Shown: positions 1-11,271, counted from the stretch's first letter. The stretch is 64,000 bases of DNA from CBDBBY01 sp965203795 (GCA_965203795.1 OZ241915.1:2418001-2482000); one strand, 5' to 3'. Notes: generated by a model from the sequence alone, not told the origin. Made by a program: numbers and translations.

Positions 1-1
1 G

Positions 2-1036
2 ATGAACACCGGCACGATAGTCGGAACCGAAATGCTCGGCGTGCGCCTTGGAAAGAGGCGCGGCGGCAGAATGCTCGGCGAGGTCGAGGAATTCTTCGCG
101 GCCACCTTGAAGCCCGGCGACAGCTTTCTCATCGGCGGCGAAACGGTGCGTTACGAGCGCATATCGGAGATGTGCGTTCAAGTGAGCCGGGAAGGCAGCG
201 GCCGACCGAAAATCGCCGTGTTCAAAGGCACGAAGTTCTCGACTTCGACGCTGCTCTGCGACCGCGTGCTGCGGATACTCGAGTCGGGCGACTGGAGCGG
301 GCTGCCGAAACGCGTTGCCGAGTGGCTGGACGCCCAAAGGGCTATTTCGAAAATACCTCGCCAGGACCGGCTGCTCGTGGAAAGCTTCCGGCATGGCGGA
401 AGAGAGTACACATGCGTTTACGCCTTTGCCGGATACAACGCGCAGCAGACGCTCGGCATGCTGCTCACTGAACGGATGGAGGAGGCCGGACTTGGCCCTC
501 TGGGCTTGGTTTCGAACGACTACGCGGTGCTGATATGGAGCCTTGATCCCGCGGCTGATCCGGAAGCCCTCCTCTGCGGGCGCCCCATCCGGGACGTTCT
601 GGAGACCTGGCTCGCGGGAAACGCGCTCATGAAGCGGACCTTCCGCGGAGTCGCCACCATCGCCGGTCTGATCGACCGCTCGTTTCCGGGCAAGCGGAAG
701 TCCAGCCGCCAAGTCACCTTCTCCACAGACATCCTCTTCGACACCCTGCACAAGCATGACCCGGACCACGTGCTGCTGCGCGCCACCCGCGAGGAGGCCA
801 TGAAGGGCCTCATCGACTTCGGGCGGATCGAGGAAATGCTGGAACGGATCGGCGGAAGAATCGACCATGTGCGGGCGCCCCACCTCACGCCGCTGGCAGC
901 CCCGCTACTGCTGGAGGTCGGCAGCATCCCGATCAAGGGCAGCGGCGAAGACCGGCTCATTGCGGAGGAGGCGGAAGCTTGGATCCGGAAGGCGGGCTTG
1001 ATCGGGAAGCCCGCGGCAACGCGGCCTGCCGCCTGA
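2..1036 (+). CDS. Ligase-associated DEXH-box helicase, C-terminal part (truncated by window edge)
   Basis: This is the C-terminal ~344 residues of an Lhr-like helicase of the family found beside ATP-dependent DNA ligases. The family pairs DNA unwinding with ligase and nuclease partners in DNA repair. The helicase motor motifs lie upstream, outside the window, so the first ATG seen here is almost certainly internal. Family-like stretches include VYAFAGYNAQQTLGMLLTER and GLVSNDYAVLIWSLDP around residues 139-182. The stop lies 6 bp before the pdeM start, the usual arrangement for this pair. I recognise the family from these C-terminal blocks and from the neighbour; the ligase itself is not in the window. 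Confidence 0.8.
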   Translation: MNTGTIVGTEMLGVRLGKRRGGRMLGEVEEFFAATLKPGDSFLIGGETVRYERISEMCVQVSREGSGRPKIAVFKGTKFSTSTLLCDRVLRILESGDWSGLPKRVAEWLDAQRAISKIPRQDRLLVESFRHGGREYTCVYAFAGYNAQQTLGMLLTERMEEAGLGPLGLVSNDYAVLIWSLDPAADPEALLCGRPIRDVLETWLAGNALMKRTFRGVATIAGLIDRSFPGKRKSSRQVTFSTDILFDTLHKHDPDHVLLRATREEAMKGLIDFGRIEEMLERIGGRIDHVRAPHLTPLAAPLLLEVGSIPIKGSGEDRLIAEEAEAWIRKAGLIGKPAATRPAA

Positions 1037-1042
1037 GCGCCG

Positions 1043-1702
1043 GTGCCGCATCTGGAATTCACCTTTTGCGGCGAAAGGCTGCGCGCCTTCGGCAGCGGCG
1101 CGCTCCATTGGCCGAGGCGGGGGCTGCTCGCGGTCGCGGACCTCCATCTGGGGAAATCGGAGCGGATGGCCCGCGCGGGCGGGAGCCTGCTGCCGCCGTA
1201 CGAAACGATGGAAACGCTCAGACGCTTGGCGGCGGACGCGAAGGAAGCGCAGCCCGAAACCGTGCTCTGCCTCGGCGACAGCTTCGATGACGCCTTGGCG
1301 GGGGCGCTCCCGGCCGAGGCCGAGCGAGCGCTCCGCGGAATCGCCGATGGCCGCCGGTGGATATGGATCAGCGGAAACCACGACGCGGAGACAAAGCGCG
1401 CTGACGGAATCCAAGCCGCAAGCTGCCGCTTCCCGCCATTGGAATTCCGGCACATCGCGTCGCCGGGAGCGGACTGCGAGGTCTCCGGCCACTACCATCC
1501 GAAGATCGCGATAAGCGCCAAGGGCGGAAGGGTCGTCAGGCGTTGCTTCCTGGTCGACGGAAGAAGGGTGATACTCCCAGCCTACGGCCTGTACGCTGGA
1601 GGCCTCCACTGCCACATGCCGCCGCTGCGGGACCTTGTTGAGCCCGGCGCAAGGGCGATCGTGACCGGGCGCAACCCGGCGGAATTGCCGGTGCCCAAGT
1701 AG
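1043..1702 (+). CDS. pdeM: Ligase-associated DNA damage response endonuclease PdeM
   Basis: A 219-residue calcineurin-like metallophosphoesterase. The metal-binding blocks appear in order: ADLHLGK (about residue 32), CLGDSFDD (about 75), SGNHD (about 111) and SGHYHPK (about 148). These fit a two-metal phosphodiesterase acting on DNA. The start is GTG, 6 bp after the helicase stop, so the two genes are very likely co-transcribed. Length is normal for the family. The family is defined by its partnership with the helicase and an ATP-dependent ligase; its exact DNA substrate is not shown by the sequence. Confidence 0.85.
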   Translation: MPHLEFTFCGERLRAFGSGALHWPRRGLLAVADLHLGKSERMARAGGSLLPPYETMETLRRLAADAKEAQPETVLCLGDSFDDALAGALPAEAERALRGIADGRRWIWISGNHDAETKRADGIQAASCRFPPLEFRHIASPGADCEVSGHYHPKIAISAKGGRVVRRCFLVDGRRVILPAYGLYAGGLHCHMPPLRDLVEPGARAIVTGRNPAELPVPK

Positions 1703-1754
1703 CGGCGCGGCGCAACGCGCGCGGCCGACGCGGAACCGGCCGCGCTCCGTCGGC

Positions 1755-2651
1755 CTATCTCAGGATGTCTTCGGCAGCTCCCATGCCGAGCGATGCCCTG
1801 CAAGCGGAAAGCGTGTTCGCAAGCAGGCAGGCAATCGTCATCGGCCCTACGCCCCCGGGCACCGGGGTTATCGCTCCGGCTACCCGGTTCGCCTCCCCGA
1901 AATCCACATCGCCCACAATCGCGCCTTTCCCGGAACCGGGCGCGGGCACCCGGTTGATCCCCACATCGATCACAGTCGCGCCCGGCTTTATCCAGCCGCC
2001 CTTCACGAATTCGGGCCTGCCGACTGCAGCGACCAGCACATCCGCCCTGCCGCAGACCGCCGGAAGATCCCTGGTCCTGCTGTGCGCGACCGTGACAGTG
2101 CAGTTCTCCCCGAGCAGGAGGCTGGCCATCGGCTTGCCGACGATGTTCGACCGCCCGACCACGACCGCGTCCTTGCCCGAAAGCGATCCGTGCAGCCGCC
2201 TGAGAAGAAATAGGCAACCCAGCGGCGTGCAGGGCACAAGGGACTCTTGGCCAGTTGCCAGCCGCCCTGCGTTCGATACATGGAATCCGTCGACGTCCTT
2301 CGCCGGGCTGATCGCGTCGATGACGGCATTGGCATCCAAGTGGGCGGGAAGCGGAAGCTGCACGAGAATCCCGTGCACGCCGGGATCCCCGTTCAAGCGA
2401 TCAAGCACTCCGAGCAGTTCGCCGGGCGATACCCCCTTGTCCAAGCGGTGCTCGAACGACGCCATTCCGACCTCTCTGGTCATTCTGGCCTTGCTGCGGA
2501 CATAGACTTGGCTTGCCGGATCTTCGCCGACGAGAACGACCGCCAAGCCCGGCACGACGCCCGCTGCGTCCTTCAGCCGGGAGACCTCGGCGGCGACCCG
2601 CGCTCTCAGCTCGGCCGCGGCGGCCTTCCCGTCAATCAACCGGGCAGCCAT
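1755..2651 (-). CDS. folD: Bifunctional methylenetetrahydrofolate dehydrogenase/cyclohydrolase FolD
   Basis: A 298-residue cytosolic enzyme that interconverts 5,10-methylene-THF and 10-formyl-THF using NADP. Visible family signatures are VYVRSKARM (the Y-x3-K catalytic pair), GILVQLPLPAH, PCTPLGC, VVVGRSNIVGKPM (nucleotide-binding loop) and ITPVPGGVGPMT near the C-terminus. The start is the ATG giving MAARLIDGKAAA; the open frame extends upstream but that part overlaps the MOSC gene and matches nothing. Only one base separates this start from the upstream MOSC stop, so the two genes are probably translated from one message. Confidence 0.95.
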   Translation of the reverse strand: MAARLIDGKAAAAELRARVAAEVSRLKDAAGVVPGLAVVLVGEDPASQVYVRSKARMTREVGMASFEHRLDKGVSPGELLGVLDRLNGDPGVHGILVQLPLPAHLDANAVIDAISPAKDVDGFHVSNAGRLATGQESLVPCTPLGCLFLLRRLHGSLSGKDAVVVGRSNIVGKPMASLLLGENCTVTVAHSRTRDLPAVCGRADVLVAAVGRPEFVKGGWIKPGATVIDVGINRVPAPGSGKGAIVGDVDFGEANRVAGAITPVPGGVGPMTIACLLANTLSACRASLGMGAAEDILR

Positions 2652-2652
2652 C

Positions 2653-3258
2653 CTAAGCCTCGGCCTGCATGCTGCCTCGGCCGTGCGGCCAAGCGGGCTG
2701 CGAAGGAACGAAGAGCCGCAGCCCGTCCCCGACGCGAACGATCCCCTCGCGCTCGACCCATGCTGTGACGCCCCTGCGCCGCGAAGCCTCCGCCTTGAAA
2801 CGCTTTCCGGATCCGGGCATGTCGAACTCGATTTCCCGCGCCGGGAGGTTGCAGGGAAGATTTTCGAGGTCGACGACAACGGTCGCGCCCGATTCGAACC
2901 GCAGCCGGGACGATGGCGGCACGAGCGTGAAATCCGGAATGCCGCGCACCACGAGATTCGCCCCGAGCAGGTCCGGCTGAAGCTCGCGGACGCCGATGCC
3001 TTTGGCGATGCTCGCGAGCTCCTCGGCGGACAGCACGCTCAGCTGGCGCGAATTGCGAATCGGCGTGCCGAGGTCGTGCATCGCTTCGACGCGCACGCAG
3101 GACGGCCGGAACAGGCCGCCGTGCGAATCGCCCTTCACGCCCTCGAAAAGCAGCTCGATCTCATTGTCCGGCCGCGCACGCAGCGAGGACTCCCGATCAT
3201 GCACGCAGCCGACCCAATCCACGGTGCCGGCGATCCCGGCGTCAGCCAAAGCAGCCAT
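2653..3258 (-). CDS. MOSC-domain protein
   Basis: A 201-residue protein of the MOSC superfamily, the fold shared with the C-terminal domain of molybdenum cofactor sulfurases. Features seen are FEGVKGDSHGGLFRPSC (about residues 40-56), RNSRQLSVLSAEEL, GIPDFTLVPPSSRL and a conserved Cys in VVDLENLPCNLPA, where MOSC proteins carry the sulfur-handling cysteine. The start chosen is the ATG giving MAALADAG; longer frames run into the ftsH-like gene and have no family similarity. It sits between the ftsH paralog and folD on the same strand. The substrate of this stand-alone MOSC subfamily is unknown to me. Confidence 0.85.
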   Translation of the reverse strand: MAALADAGIAGTVDWVGCVHDRESSLRARPDNEIELLFEGVKGDSHGGLFRPSCVRVEAMHDLGTPIRNSRQLSVLSAEELASIAKGIGVRELQPDLLGANLVVRGIPDFTLVPPSSRLRFESGATVVVDLENLPCNLPAREIEFDMPGSGKRFKAEASRRRGVTAWVEREGIVRVGDGLRLFVPSQPAWPHGRGSMQAEA

Positions 3259-3380
3259 TTCCAGATCCTGCGTCCGGTTCCGGGCGAGGGAATGGCGCGA
3301 AACCGGAGCAATTTCAACCGCGCAGCGGCGGCGATGCGCGCCTGCGTGGTCCCGAACCCGGAGGACGGGCAGAACGCGTG

Positions 3381-4976
<1,596 letters not shown>

Positions 4977-5089
4977 CGTCTATCCTTGCCGAATTTCCAT
5001 TCTGCGCGGCGCATCCGGACGCCGGAGGCTCGCCGCCGCTGACAAGCAATCCGATGCCGGCGCGGCAAGCTCTGCTGCGGCCGAAGAAA

Positions 5090-7006
5090 TCAGGTCGGCT
5101 CCGGCTCCAGCCGGCCGCCCGCCGCCTCGGCAGCGCGAGGACGCGGCCTCTTCGTCTTCGGGATGGCCGTCGCGGTGCCCGCGGTCGGCGACGGCATGTC
5201 TTCGCCGCTGCCGCGATCCAGCGATTCCCCGGCGAGAACGCGCTCGATCTCCTCGCCCGTCAGCGTTTCGTACTCGAGCAGCCCCGCCGCCAAGCGGTCG
5301 AGATCCTCGCGCCGCGCCTCAAGAATGGATTTCGCGGCGGCGCCGCACTCCTCTACGATTCTGCGCGCCTCCTCCTCGATCAGCTTCTTGGAGTCCTCGC
5401 TCGTGGTGCTCTGGGCGAAGCTTCCGGAGAACAGATCCGACTCGCCGGCGTAGTTGAGGTTGCCCAGCTTGGGCGACATCCCGAATTCCGCGACCATCTG
5501 CCTTGCGATGCCGGTCACCTTCTTGATGTCCGACGCGGCGCCGGACGTCACCTGCTCGGATCCGAACACCAGCTCTTCGGCGATCTTGCCGCCCATGGCC
5601 ATCTTGATGATCGACAAATACTTCGTGAACGTGACGGAAAGCTGGTCCTTTTCCGGCAGGCTCATCATGATTCCAAGCGCCGCCCCGCGCGGGATGATCG
5701 ACACCTTGTAGACGGGATCGTGCTGCGGCACGTTCATGCCGACAAGGGCATGCCCGGCTTCGTGGAAAGCCGTGAGCCTCCGCTCCCCCTCGGTCATGAC
5801 CATCGACCGCCGCTCGGATCCGAGCATGACCTTGTCCTTCGCCTGCTCGAAATCCTCCATGGTGATGTAGCTTCGGTCGACCCGCGCCGCTCGCAGCGCC
5901 GCCTCGTTGACGAGGTTCGCCAGATCCGCTCCCGAGAATCCCGGCGTGCCCCTCGCGATGACGCCGAGGTCCACGTCCGGCCCAAGCGGCCGCTTCGTCA
6001 CGTGCACGCCCAGTATCTTCTTCCGCCCCGTGATGTCGGGATTCGGCACGTAGATCTGCCGGTCGAAGCGGCCCGGCCTGCGCAGCGCGCTGTCGAGCAC
6101 GTCCGGCCGGTTGGTCGCCGCGATGATGATGACGCCGTCGTTCTCTTCGAACCCGTCCATCTCGACAAGCAGCTGGTTGAGCGTCTGCTCGCGCTCGTCG
6201 TTGCCGCCGCCGATTCCGATTCCCCGCGAACGGCCGACCGCGTCGATCTCGTCGATGAACACGATGCAGGGCGCGTTCTTCTTCGCCTGCTCGAACATGT
6301 CCCTGACCCGGGAAGCGCCGACGCCGACGAACATTTCAACGAAATCGGAGCCCGATATCGAAAAGAACGGAACCTCCGCCTCTCCGGCGATCGCTCTCGC
6401 CAGCAGCGTCTTGCCGGTTCCCGGGGGGCCGACCAGCAGCGCGCCTTTGGGAATTCGCGCTCCCAAGCGGGAGTATTTTTTGGTGTCCTTGAGGAATTCG
6501 ACGATTTCCTCGACTTCCTCCTTCGCCTCGTCGATCCCCGCGACGTTGTCGAACGTCACCCGGTCGCGGCGCTCGGTCAGCAGCTTCGCCTTGGATTTGC
6601 CGAATCCCATGGCGCCGCCGCGGCCGCCCCCTTGCATCCGGTTCATCAGGTAGAACCACACGCCGATCAGAATCAGGAACGGCAGCAGCGGCGCCACGAA
6701 AGACATGATCCCGCTGGGCTCCTGCGATTTGGCCTCGATCTTGACGCCCTTCTCGACGAGCATTCCGGTAACGTCGACTTCCTGGGGCTTGATGACAGTG
6801 AACTGCCCGCCGTCAGTGGTGAAGACCACGACCCGCTCACCGTCCAGTACGACGCTCGACACCTCGCCTGCCTCGACCTTCGCGAGGAAGTCCGAATAGG
6901 AGATCGATCGGGACTGCATTGAGGACGGGCCTTCGGTGAACACGTTGAAGAGCACGACCACAAGCGCGATCATCGCCAGCCAAAAGGCCAAATTCTTAAT
7001 CGACAT
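5090..7006 (-). CDS. ftsH: ATP-dependent zinc metalloprotease FtsH
   Basis: A 638-residue membrane-anchored AAA+ protease that degrades misassembled membrane proteins and short-lived regulators. Order of parts: TM1 (NLAFWLAMIALVVVLFNVF), a periplasmic domain, TM2 (SFVAPLLPFLILIGVWFYL), then the AAA domain with GPPGTGKT, VFIDEIDAVG and RPGRFDRQ, and the protease domain with HEAGH. Full length for the family. The start chosen gives MSIKNLAFW; another ATG lies six codons upstream. It follows tilS on the same strand (144-bp gap), as in many alphaproteobacteria, and precedes a domain-deleted paralog. Confidence 0.95.
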   Translation of the reverse strand: MSIKNLAFWLAMIALVVVLFNVFTEGPSSMQSRSISYSDFLAKVEAGEVSSVVLDGERVVVFTTDGGQFTVIKPQEVDVTGMLVEKGVKIEAKSQEPSGIMSFVAPLLPFLILIGVWFYLMNRMQGGGRGGAMGFGKSKAKLLTERRDRVTFDNVAGIDEAKEEVEEIVEFLKDTKKYSRLGARIPKGALLVGPPGTGKTLLARAIAGEAEVPFFSISGSDFVEMFVGVGASRVRDMFEQAKKNAPCIVFIDEIDAVGRSRGIGIGGGNDEREQTLNQLLVEMDGFEENDGVIIIAATNRPDVLDSALRRPGRFDRQIYVPNPDITGRKKILGVHVTKRPLGPDVDLGVIARGTPGFSGADLANLVNEAALRAARVDRSYITMEDFEQAKDKVMLGSERRSMVMTEGERRLTAFHEAGHALVGMNVPQHDPVYKVSIIPRGAALGIMMSLPEKDQLSVTFTKYLSIIKMAMGGKIAEELVFGSEQVTSGAASDIKKVTGIARQMVAEFGMSPKLGNLNYAGESDLFSGSFAQSTTSEDSKKLIEEEARRIVEECGAAAKSILEARREDLDRLAAGLLEYETLTGEEIERVLAGESLDRGSGEDMPSPTAGTATAIPKTKRPRPRAAEAAGGRLEPEPT

Positions 7007-7150
7007 CACCCGGCAATCCTCCAAGCCGCGCGGTTTCCGCCCGCGTGCGCTGCAGCATCCATGGCGGCCGCACCGTTCCGCGCGGGCCGGAGCCGACCCG
7101 CGGACCTGCGTTTTCCTTCATTCTAACAGATAGCGGTCGAATGTGAATTT

Positions 7151-8419
7151 TCAATCCGGCGAAAACGAATCCAGAAAATCGCGCTCGCCCTTGAGCAGTT
7201 CGGCGGCCCATCCGCGCGAAAATCCGGCGAGCGGCGCCGCCACGAGGACGCCGTCCTGCCATATCGCGGGCGAGCATGCGAGGCTGCGGGCCGGCAGGCC
7301 GGTGCTGCGCCAGTCCGGGCATTCCTTCAGCCCTTCGGGACCGAGCGCTCCAAGGACCGCGCCGCTCGGCGGCGTTTCGCCGGACATGGCCCAGCGGCCG
7401 TCCCAGACCTCGCCGGGCGGCACGGGCGGCGGGCACGCGGCCCGCTCGCGCGCGACGCGGAGGCCGCCTCCGCCCATGCGCGACATGACGCACCCTGAAA
7501 GAGTCGACGCGTCGCCGTCCCCGACGTTGGCGAGGCATCTTTTGAGCGCGTCGATTCGAGGCCGGTAGTCGGCTCCGCTTCGAAACCGCAGCGCCGCCGC
7601 CGCAAGCCGCAGCTTCAATTCTTCGGGAAGCTCCCAGATTTCGGGGCCGAATTCCACATCGCCCGCTGCCGAAACCTCGGCGATTCGTTCCGCGGCGGCA
7701 TGGGCGGAGCGTTCCAGAACCAAGCGCGCGAGCGCCATGCGGTCGGCGGTCGCGGCAAGCCGTTCGCGGGTGGCGCCAAGCGTCTCCAAATGATCCAGCA
7801 TCCGGCGGGCCTTCACCCGGTCGTAGCGGGCATCGCTGTTGGCGGGGTCTTCCGCCCAGCTGACTCCCCGTTCCGTCAGGCATTCCCTGAGTTCGCTCCT
7901 GCTGAAGCCCAGCAGCGGCCGGGTCCATTCGATTCCGTTCCTGCGGAGGCGGCGCGGCATGGCCGAGAGCCCGTCGACGCCTGAGCCGCGGGCGAGATTC
8001 AGCAGCAGGGTTTCGGCCTGATCGTCCAGCGTGTGCGCCAAGGCCGCGGTCCGGATTCCTTTCGAGCGGGCCCAGTCCGCAATAAGCCGGTAGCGGGCTT
8101 TCCGCGCTTCGCTCTGAAGGTTGCCTGCGCGCCGCTCTTCGCGTTTCCATCGCAGCGTCGAATGCGGATGGAATCGCGCCTCGGCGAATTCCCGGACGCT
8201 TTCGCACTCCGCAGCCGATTCGGCGCGCAGGCCGTGGTCGACGGAGACGCAGCGGAGATTCCCCGGCTGTTCGCGCCAAAGCTCGGACATCAACGCGAAC
8301 AGCGCCATCGAGTCGCCGCCGCCGGAAACCGCTACCGCGACGGTTTCGCGGCCGACACCGATGCCCAGGCTCCGGAGGGCATCGTCCAAGCGCGCCGCGG
8401 GCGAGCCCGTCAGTAGCAC
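7151..8419 (-). CDS. tilS: tRNA(Ile)-lysidine synthetase TilS
   Basis: A 422-residue enzyme that converts C34 of the CAU-anticodon tRNA(Ile) to lysidine, allowing AUA decoding. The PP-loop SGGGDSMAL lies near residues 32-40 and is followed by VSVDHGLR, ALAHTLDDQAETLLLNLARGSG and RPLLGFSRSEL, all typical of the N-terminal ATP-PPi domain. The C-terminal part is less conserved. The start is GTG and overlaps the end of cpoB by 10 bp, pointing to translational coupling. Position between cpoB and ftsH is the common alphaproteobacterial arrangement. Confidence 0.93.
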   Translation of the reverse strand: MLLTGSPAARLDDALRSLGIGVGRETVAVAVSGGGDSMALFALMSELWREQPGNLRCVSVDHGLRAESAAECESVREFAEARFHPHSTLRWKREERRAGNLQSEARKARYRLIADWARSKGIRTAALAHTLDDQAETLLLNLARGSGVDGLSAMPRRLRRNGIEWTRPLLGFSRSELRECLTERGVSWAEDPANSDARYDRVKARRMLDHLETLGATRERLAATADRMALARLVLERSAHAAAERIAEVSAAGDVEFGPEIWELPEELKLRLAAAALRFRSGADYRPRIDALKRCLANVGDGDASTLSGCVMSRMGGGGLRVARERAACPPPVPPGEVWDGRWAMSGETPPSGAVLGALGPEGLKECPDWRSTGLPARSLACSPAIWQDGVLVAAPLAGFSRGWAAELLKGERDFLDSFSPD

Positions 8420-9261
8420 TCCGCGTACAGGAAGTCGGCCTCTTCCCGGTCGCCTTCTCCGGAAACAGGCAGCTTTCCCGCCAAAAGGGCGAAAATCTCG
8501 CAGCCCGCCGGCCTTTTGCCGATTCTGGCCAAGCTTCCAGCCAAGTGGAGCGCCGACCTGTTGCGCAACGCCTCGTCGGACGCGGTATTGTAGGCTTCCA
8601 GGTAGGACCGGGCCGCGTCGGCGCGCATGTCCAGCCGCGAAAGCGCCGCGCCTCTAAGGAAATGCGCTTCGACGACGCGCTCGCCCGACGGAAACTCCTC
8701 CGCGTAGCGGCCGAACTTCTCGGCGGCGTCGGCAAACCCGCCGGCTAGGAAGGCCGACTCGGCCTTGTCGAACATGCGCCTCGCCGTCTGCTCAGGGGTC
8801 GAGGCTCCGGAAGCAGCGGAATCCCCAGGCGCGGGCAAGTCCGCACCGTCGGCGCCGAGCGCCAAATCCTGGTCGAACTCGCCGATATCGCGCCCCTCGA
8901 GCGCGAGGAGCCTGAGCTCCAGGTCGCGAAGCTGAACGGTTCCGGTGTCAACAACGCCGAGAATGCGGGCCTCTATCCGCTCGACCTTCCCGATGTTGGA
9001 TCGAAGCTCCGCTTCGATCGCGTCCAGCCTCAGAAGCGCGTTCTGCGGAAGCTGCGGCGTTTCGCCGCCGGCGCCTGATTCCTGTCCTTGGCCGGGGCGC
9101 AGCTCGGCCGCCAGCTGCGCGAGCAGCTCGTGAAGGCTTTCCAGCGAGGCCCTGACATCCGCCAGGCTTTCGGGATCCGGCTGCTCCGACTGCGCATCGG
9201 CGCCCGCCGGCCAAGCCAGCAGCGCCGCCGCGAGGAGCCCGGCGGCCGGTATCCTGAACAT
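8410..9261 (-). CDS. cpoB: Tol-Pal system coordinator CpoB (YbgF)
   Basis: A 283-residue periplasmic protein. A Sec signal peptide is visible (hydrophobic AAGLLAAALLAWPAGADAQS), then a helical region with heptad-like spacing (about 30-120; LLAQLAAELR, LRLDAIEAELRSNIGKVERI), then a Ser/Ala/Gly linker and TPR-like repeats (about 165-280; DKAESAFLAGGFADAAEKF, AEEFPSGERVVEAHFLRGAAL). This is the standard order for the protein that links peptidoglycan synthesis to Tol-driven constriction. It lies directly behind pal. Its stop overlaps the tilS start. Confidence 0.88.
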   Translation of the reverse strand: MFRIPAAGLLAAALLAWPAGADAQSEQPDPESLADVRASLESLHELLAQLAAELRPGQGQESGAGGETPQLPQNALLRLDAIEAELRSNIGKVERIEARILGVVDTGTVQLRDLELRLLALEGRDIGEFDQDLALGADGADLPAPGDSAASGASTPEQTARRMFDKAESAFLAGGFADAAEKFGRYAEEFPSGERVVEAHFLRGAALSRLDMRADAARSYLEAYNTASDEALRNRSALHLAGSLARIGKRPAGCEIFALLAGKLPVSGEGDREEADFLYAECY

Positions 9262-9276
9262 GCCGCCGAGGCGGTC

Positions 9277-9822
9277 CTAGCTGCCCGGGAGCGCGGAAAT
9301 CACCGTGACCGCGCGGCGGTTCTGCGACCAGCAGGACTCTGCCGAGCAGACGGCCGCCGGACGCTCCTTGCCGAACGTCACGGTCTGCAGACGGTGATCG
9401 GGGACGCCGAGCGAAACAAGATAGTCGCGCGCCGCGCTCGCCCGCCGGGCGCCGAGCGCCAGGTTGTATTCCCTTGTGCCCCGCTCGTCCGCGTGTCCTT
9501 CGATCAGCGCGTTGTAGCCCGGGTTGTCGAGCAGCCATCTTGCCTGCCCGTCCAGTACGGCTGACGCTCCCGGGCTGACCGCGCTCTCGTCGACCGCGAA
9601 GAAGATTTTGTCGCCCAGCACCTGATTGAAATAATCCGGCGTCGCCGGATCGTAGTCGAGATCGGTCTGCTGTTCGATGTTTCCGTCGGAGCCCGCCCCT
9701 CCAGCGGACCCTCCCGACGATCCGCCGCCCCGAAGGCCGTCGAGCACGGACTGGTCGGTGCACGCAGCCAGCGACGCGGCCGCCGCGGCGCAGAACGCCG
9801 CGAACTTAAGTTGATTCATCAT
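9277..9822 (-). CDS. pal: Peptidoglycan-associated lipoprotein Pal
   Basis: A 181-residue outer-membrane lipoprotein. The signal peptide ends in a lipobox (SLAAC), with lipidation expected on the Cys at residue 21. A Gly/Ser-rich linker (GGGSSGGSAGGAGS) leads to an OmpA-type peptidoglycan-binding domain carrying the block IEGHADERGTREYNLALGAR. Two adjacent ATGs are possible starts. It lies between tolB and cpoB, the normal place. Pal anchors the outer membrane to the wall and binds TolB and the TolA C-terminus. Confidence 0.95.
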   Translation of the reverse strand: MMNQLKFAAFCAAAAASLAACTDQSVLDGLRGGGSSGGSAGGAGSDGNIEQQTDLDYDPATPDYFNQVLGDKIFFAVDESAVSPGASAVLDGQARWLLDNPGYNALIEGHADERGTREYNLALGARRASAARDYLVSLGVPDHRLQTVTFGKERPAAVCSAESCWSQNRRAVTVISALPGS

Positions 9823-9900
9823 TCCGCTGTTCCTGCCTCAATGCCGTCATTGTTCGTGGAGCCGCTAGTTAGCACCGGACGAAGCGAATTGGAACTTTGC

Positions 9901-11271
9901 CTATTCGCGAAGAGGGCCCCAGGCGGGGTCCGAGGCGAACAGCCTGCCGTCCCCGTCCGACGCCAGCCGGGGCGTGTCCTGCCGGCGCAGATTCCGGCCG
10001 GTCAGGTCGACGGAATAAAGCGTTGGCCCGCCTTGCGCGCCTGGCGTTTCGCGGAAGAACATCAGCACCCGCCCGTTCGGCGACCAAGTCGGCCCCTCGT
10101 CCAGAAAGGACTCGGTGAGCAATCGCTCCTCGCTGCCGTCCACGCGCATAACGCCAATGTGAAACCGCCCCGCCAGCTGCTTCGTGAACGCCACGAAATC
10201 CCCGCGCGGCGACCATACGGGCGTTCCGTACTGCCCGCGGCCCCGGCTGATGCGCGTCGCGTCGCCGCTGGGAAGCCTGCGGATGTAAAGCTGCGGGCCG
10301 CCGCTGCGGTCGGATTCGAAGACGATCCATTTCCCGTCCGGCGAGTAGCTGGGAGCGGTGTCGATCGCCGCGCTGTTGCTGAGCCTGCGAGCCTCTCCGG
10401 CATCCAGGTCCGTTTCGTAGATGTCCGTGTTGCCGTTCCTGGTCAGGGAGTAGACCACCCTCCCGCCGTCCGGCGAGAAGCGCGGAGCGAACGCCATCTC
10501 ATCGGGCCTGAACTGCGCGAGCGGCCGACGCGCGCCCGTCTCGATGTTCATGAGCTGGACGCGCGGCGCCCCGGTTTCGTACGAGGTCAGGATCAGGTCC
10601 TTGCCGTCCGGCGAGAAGCGCGGAGCGAGGACGATTTCATTCCCTTCGGTGAGGTAGTGCAGGTCCGCGCCGTCGTAGTCCATGATCGACAGCCGCTTCA
10701 CGCGCGCGTCCTTCGGGCCGGATTCGGAAATGAACGCCACGCGGGTGTCGAAATACCCCGTTTCGCCGGTAACGCTCGCGTAGACCGCATCCGCCGCCTT
10801 GTGCGCCATGCGGCGCCAATGCTCGGCCCCGCCGCTGAATCTGGAGCCTGCGCCGAGCGGCTTCTCGGCGAAAACGTCGAAAAGCCGGAATTTGACTTCC
10901 AGCGTTCCGTCCTCGCCCAGGCGCGCGGATCCGGTAATGAGGATCGCCGCGTTTATCGCCTTCCAATCGGAGAACTGGACCGGCGCGTCGAAGCTCGAAA
11001 CGCCGCTGATGTGCGCCTCTTGGGGAATTTCCCTGAACAGCCGCGTGCCGGTCAGGTCGGCCCTGACGACATTCGCGATTTCCTCGGCAAATCGCGCGGC
11101 CTCCGGGGTCTCGGCGACGAACGCGGGCGCCGCGTACGGCAGCGGCTCGATCACGCCCTGGGTAATGTCGATCTTCAGCGGTCCGTCCTGCGCGGACGCG
11201 CCGCCGGCGGAAAACCCGGCGAAAGACGCGCAGGCGACGATGATCGCCGTGAAAAGTCTGTTCAAGTTCAT
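9901..11271 (-). CDS. tolB: Tol-Pal system periplasmic beta-propeller TolB
   Basis: A 456-residue periplasmic protein. A signal peptide (LFTAIIVACASFAGFSAGGASAQ) is followed by the N-terminal domain and a six-bladed propeller built from repeats of the type APRFSPDG (seen at about 219 and 263, with variants PSYSPDG, PVWSPRG and PTWSPNG). TolB cycles between Pal and the TolA/TolR side of the Tol machine. Length is normal. A 257-bp gap separates it from tolA and a 78-bp gap from pal, so an internal promoter is possible, but I did not identify one with confidence. Confidence 0.95.
   Translation of the reverse strand: MNLNRLFTAIIVACASFAGFSAGGASAQDGPLKIDITQGVIEPLPYAAPAFVAETPEAARFAEEIANVVRADLTGTRLFREIPQEAHISGVSSFDAPVQFSDWKAINAAILITGSARLGEDGTLEVKFRLFDVFAEKPLGAGSRFSGGAEHWRRMAHKAADAVYASVTGETGYFDTRVAFISESGPKDARVKRLSIMDYDGADLHYLTEGNEIVLAPRFSPDGKDLILTSYETGAPRVQLMNIETGARRPLAQFRPDEMAFAPRFSPDGGRVVYSLTRNGNTDIYETDLDAGEARRLSNSAAIDTAPSYSPDGKWIVFESDRSGGPQLYIRRLPSGDATRISRGRGQYGTPVWSPRGDFVAFTKQLAGRFHIGVMRVDGSEERLLTESFLDEGPTWSPNGRVLMFFRETPGAQGGPTLYSVDLTGRNLRRQDTPRLASDGDGRLFASDPAWGPLRE

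Noticed and set aside
5054..6922. A 622-codon plus-strand frame opposite ftsH
   Set aside because: Antisense shadow of ftsH; no motif, and ftsH is complete.
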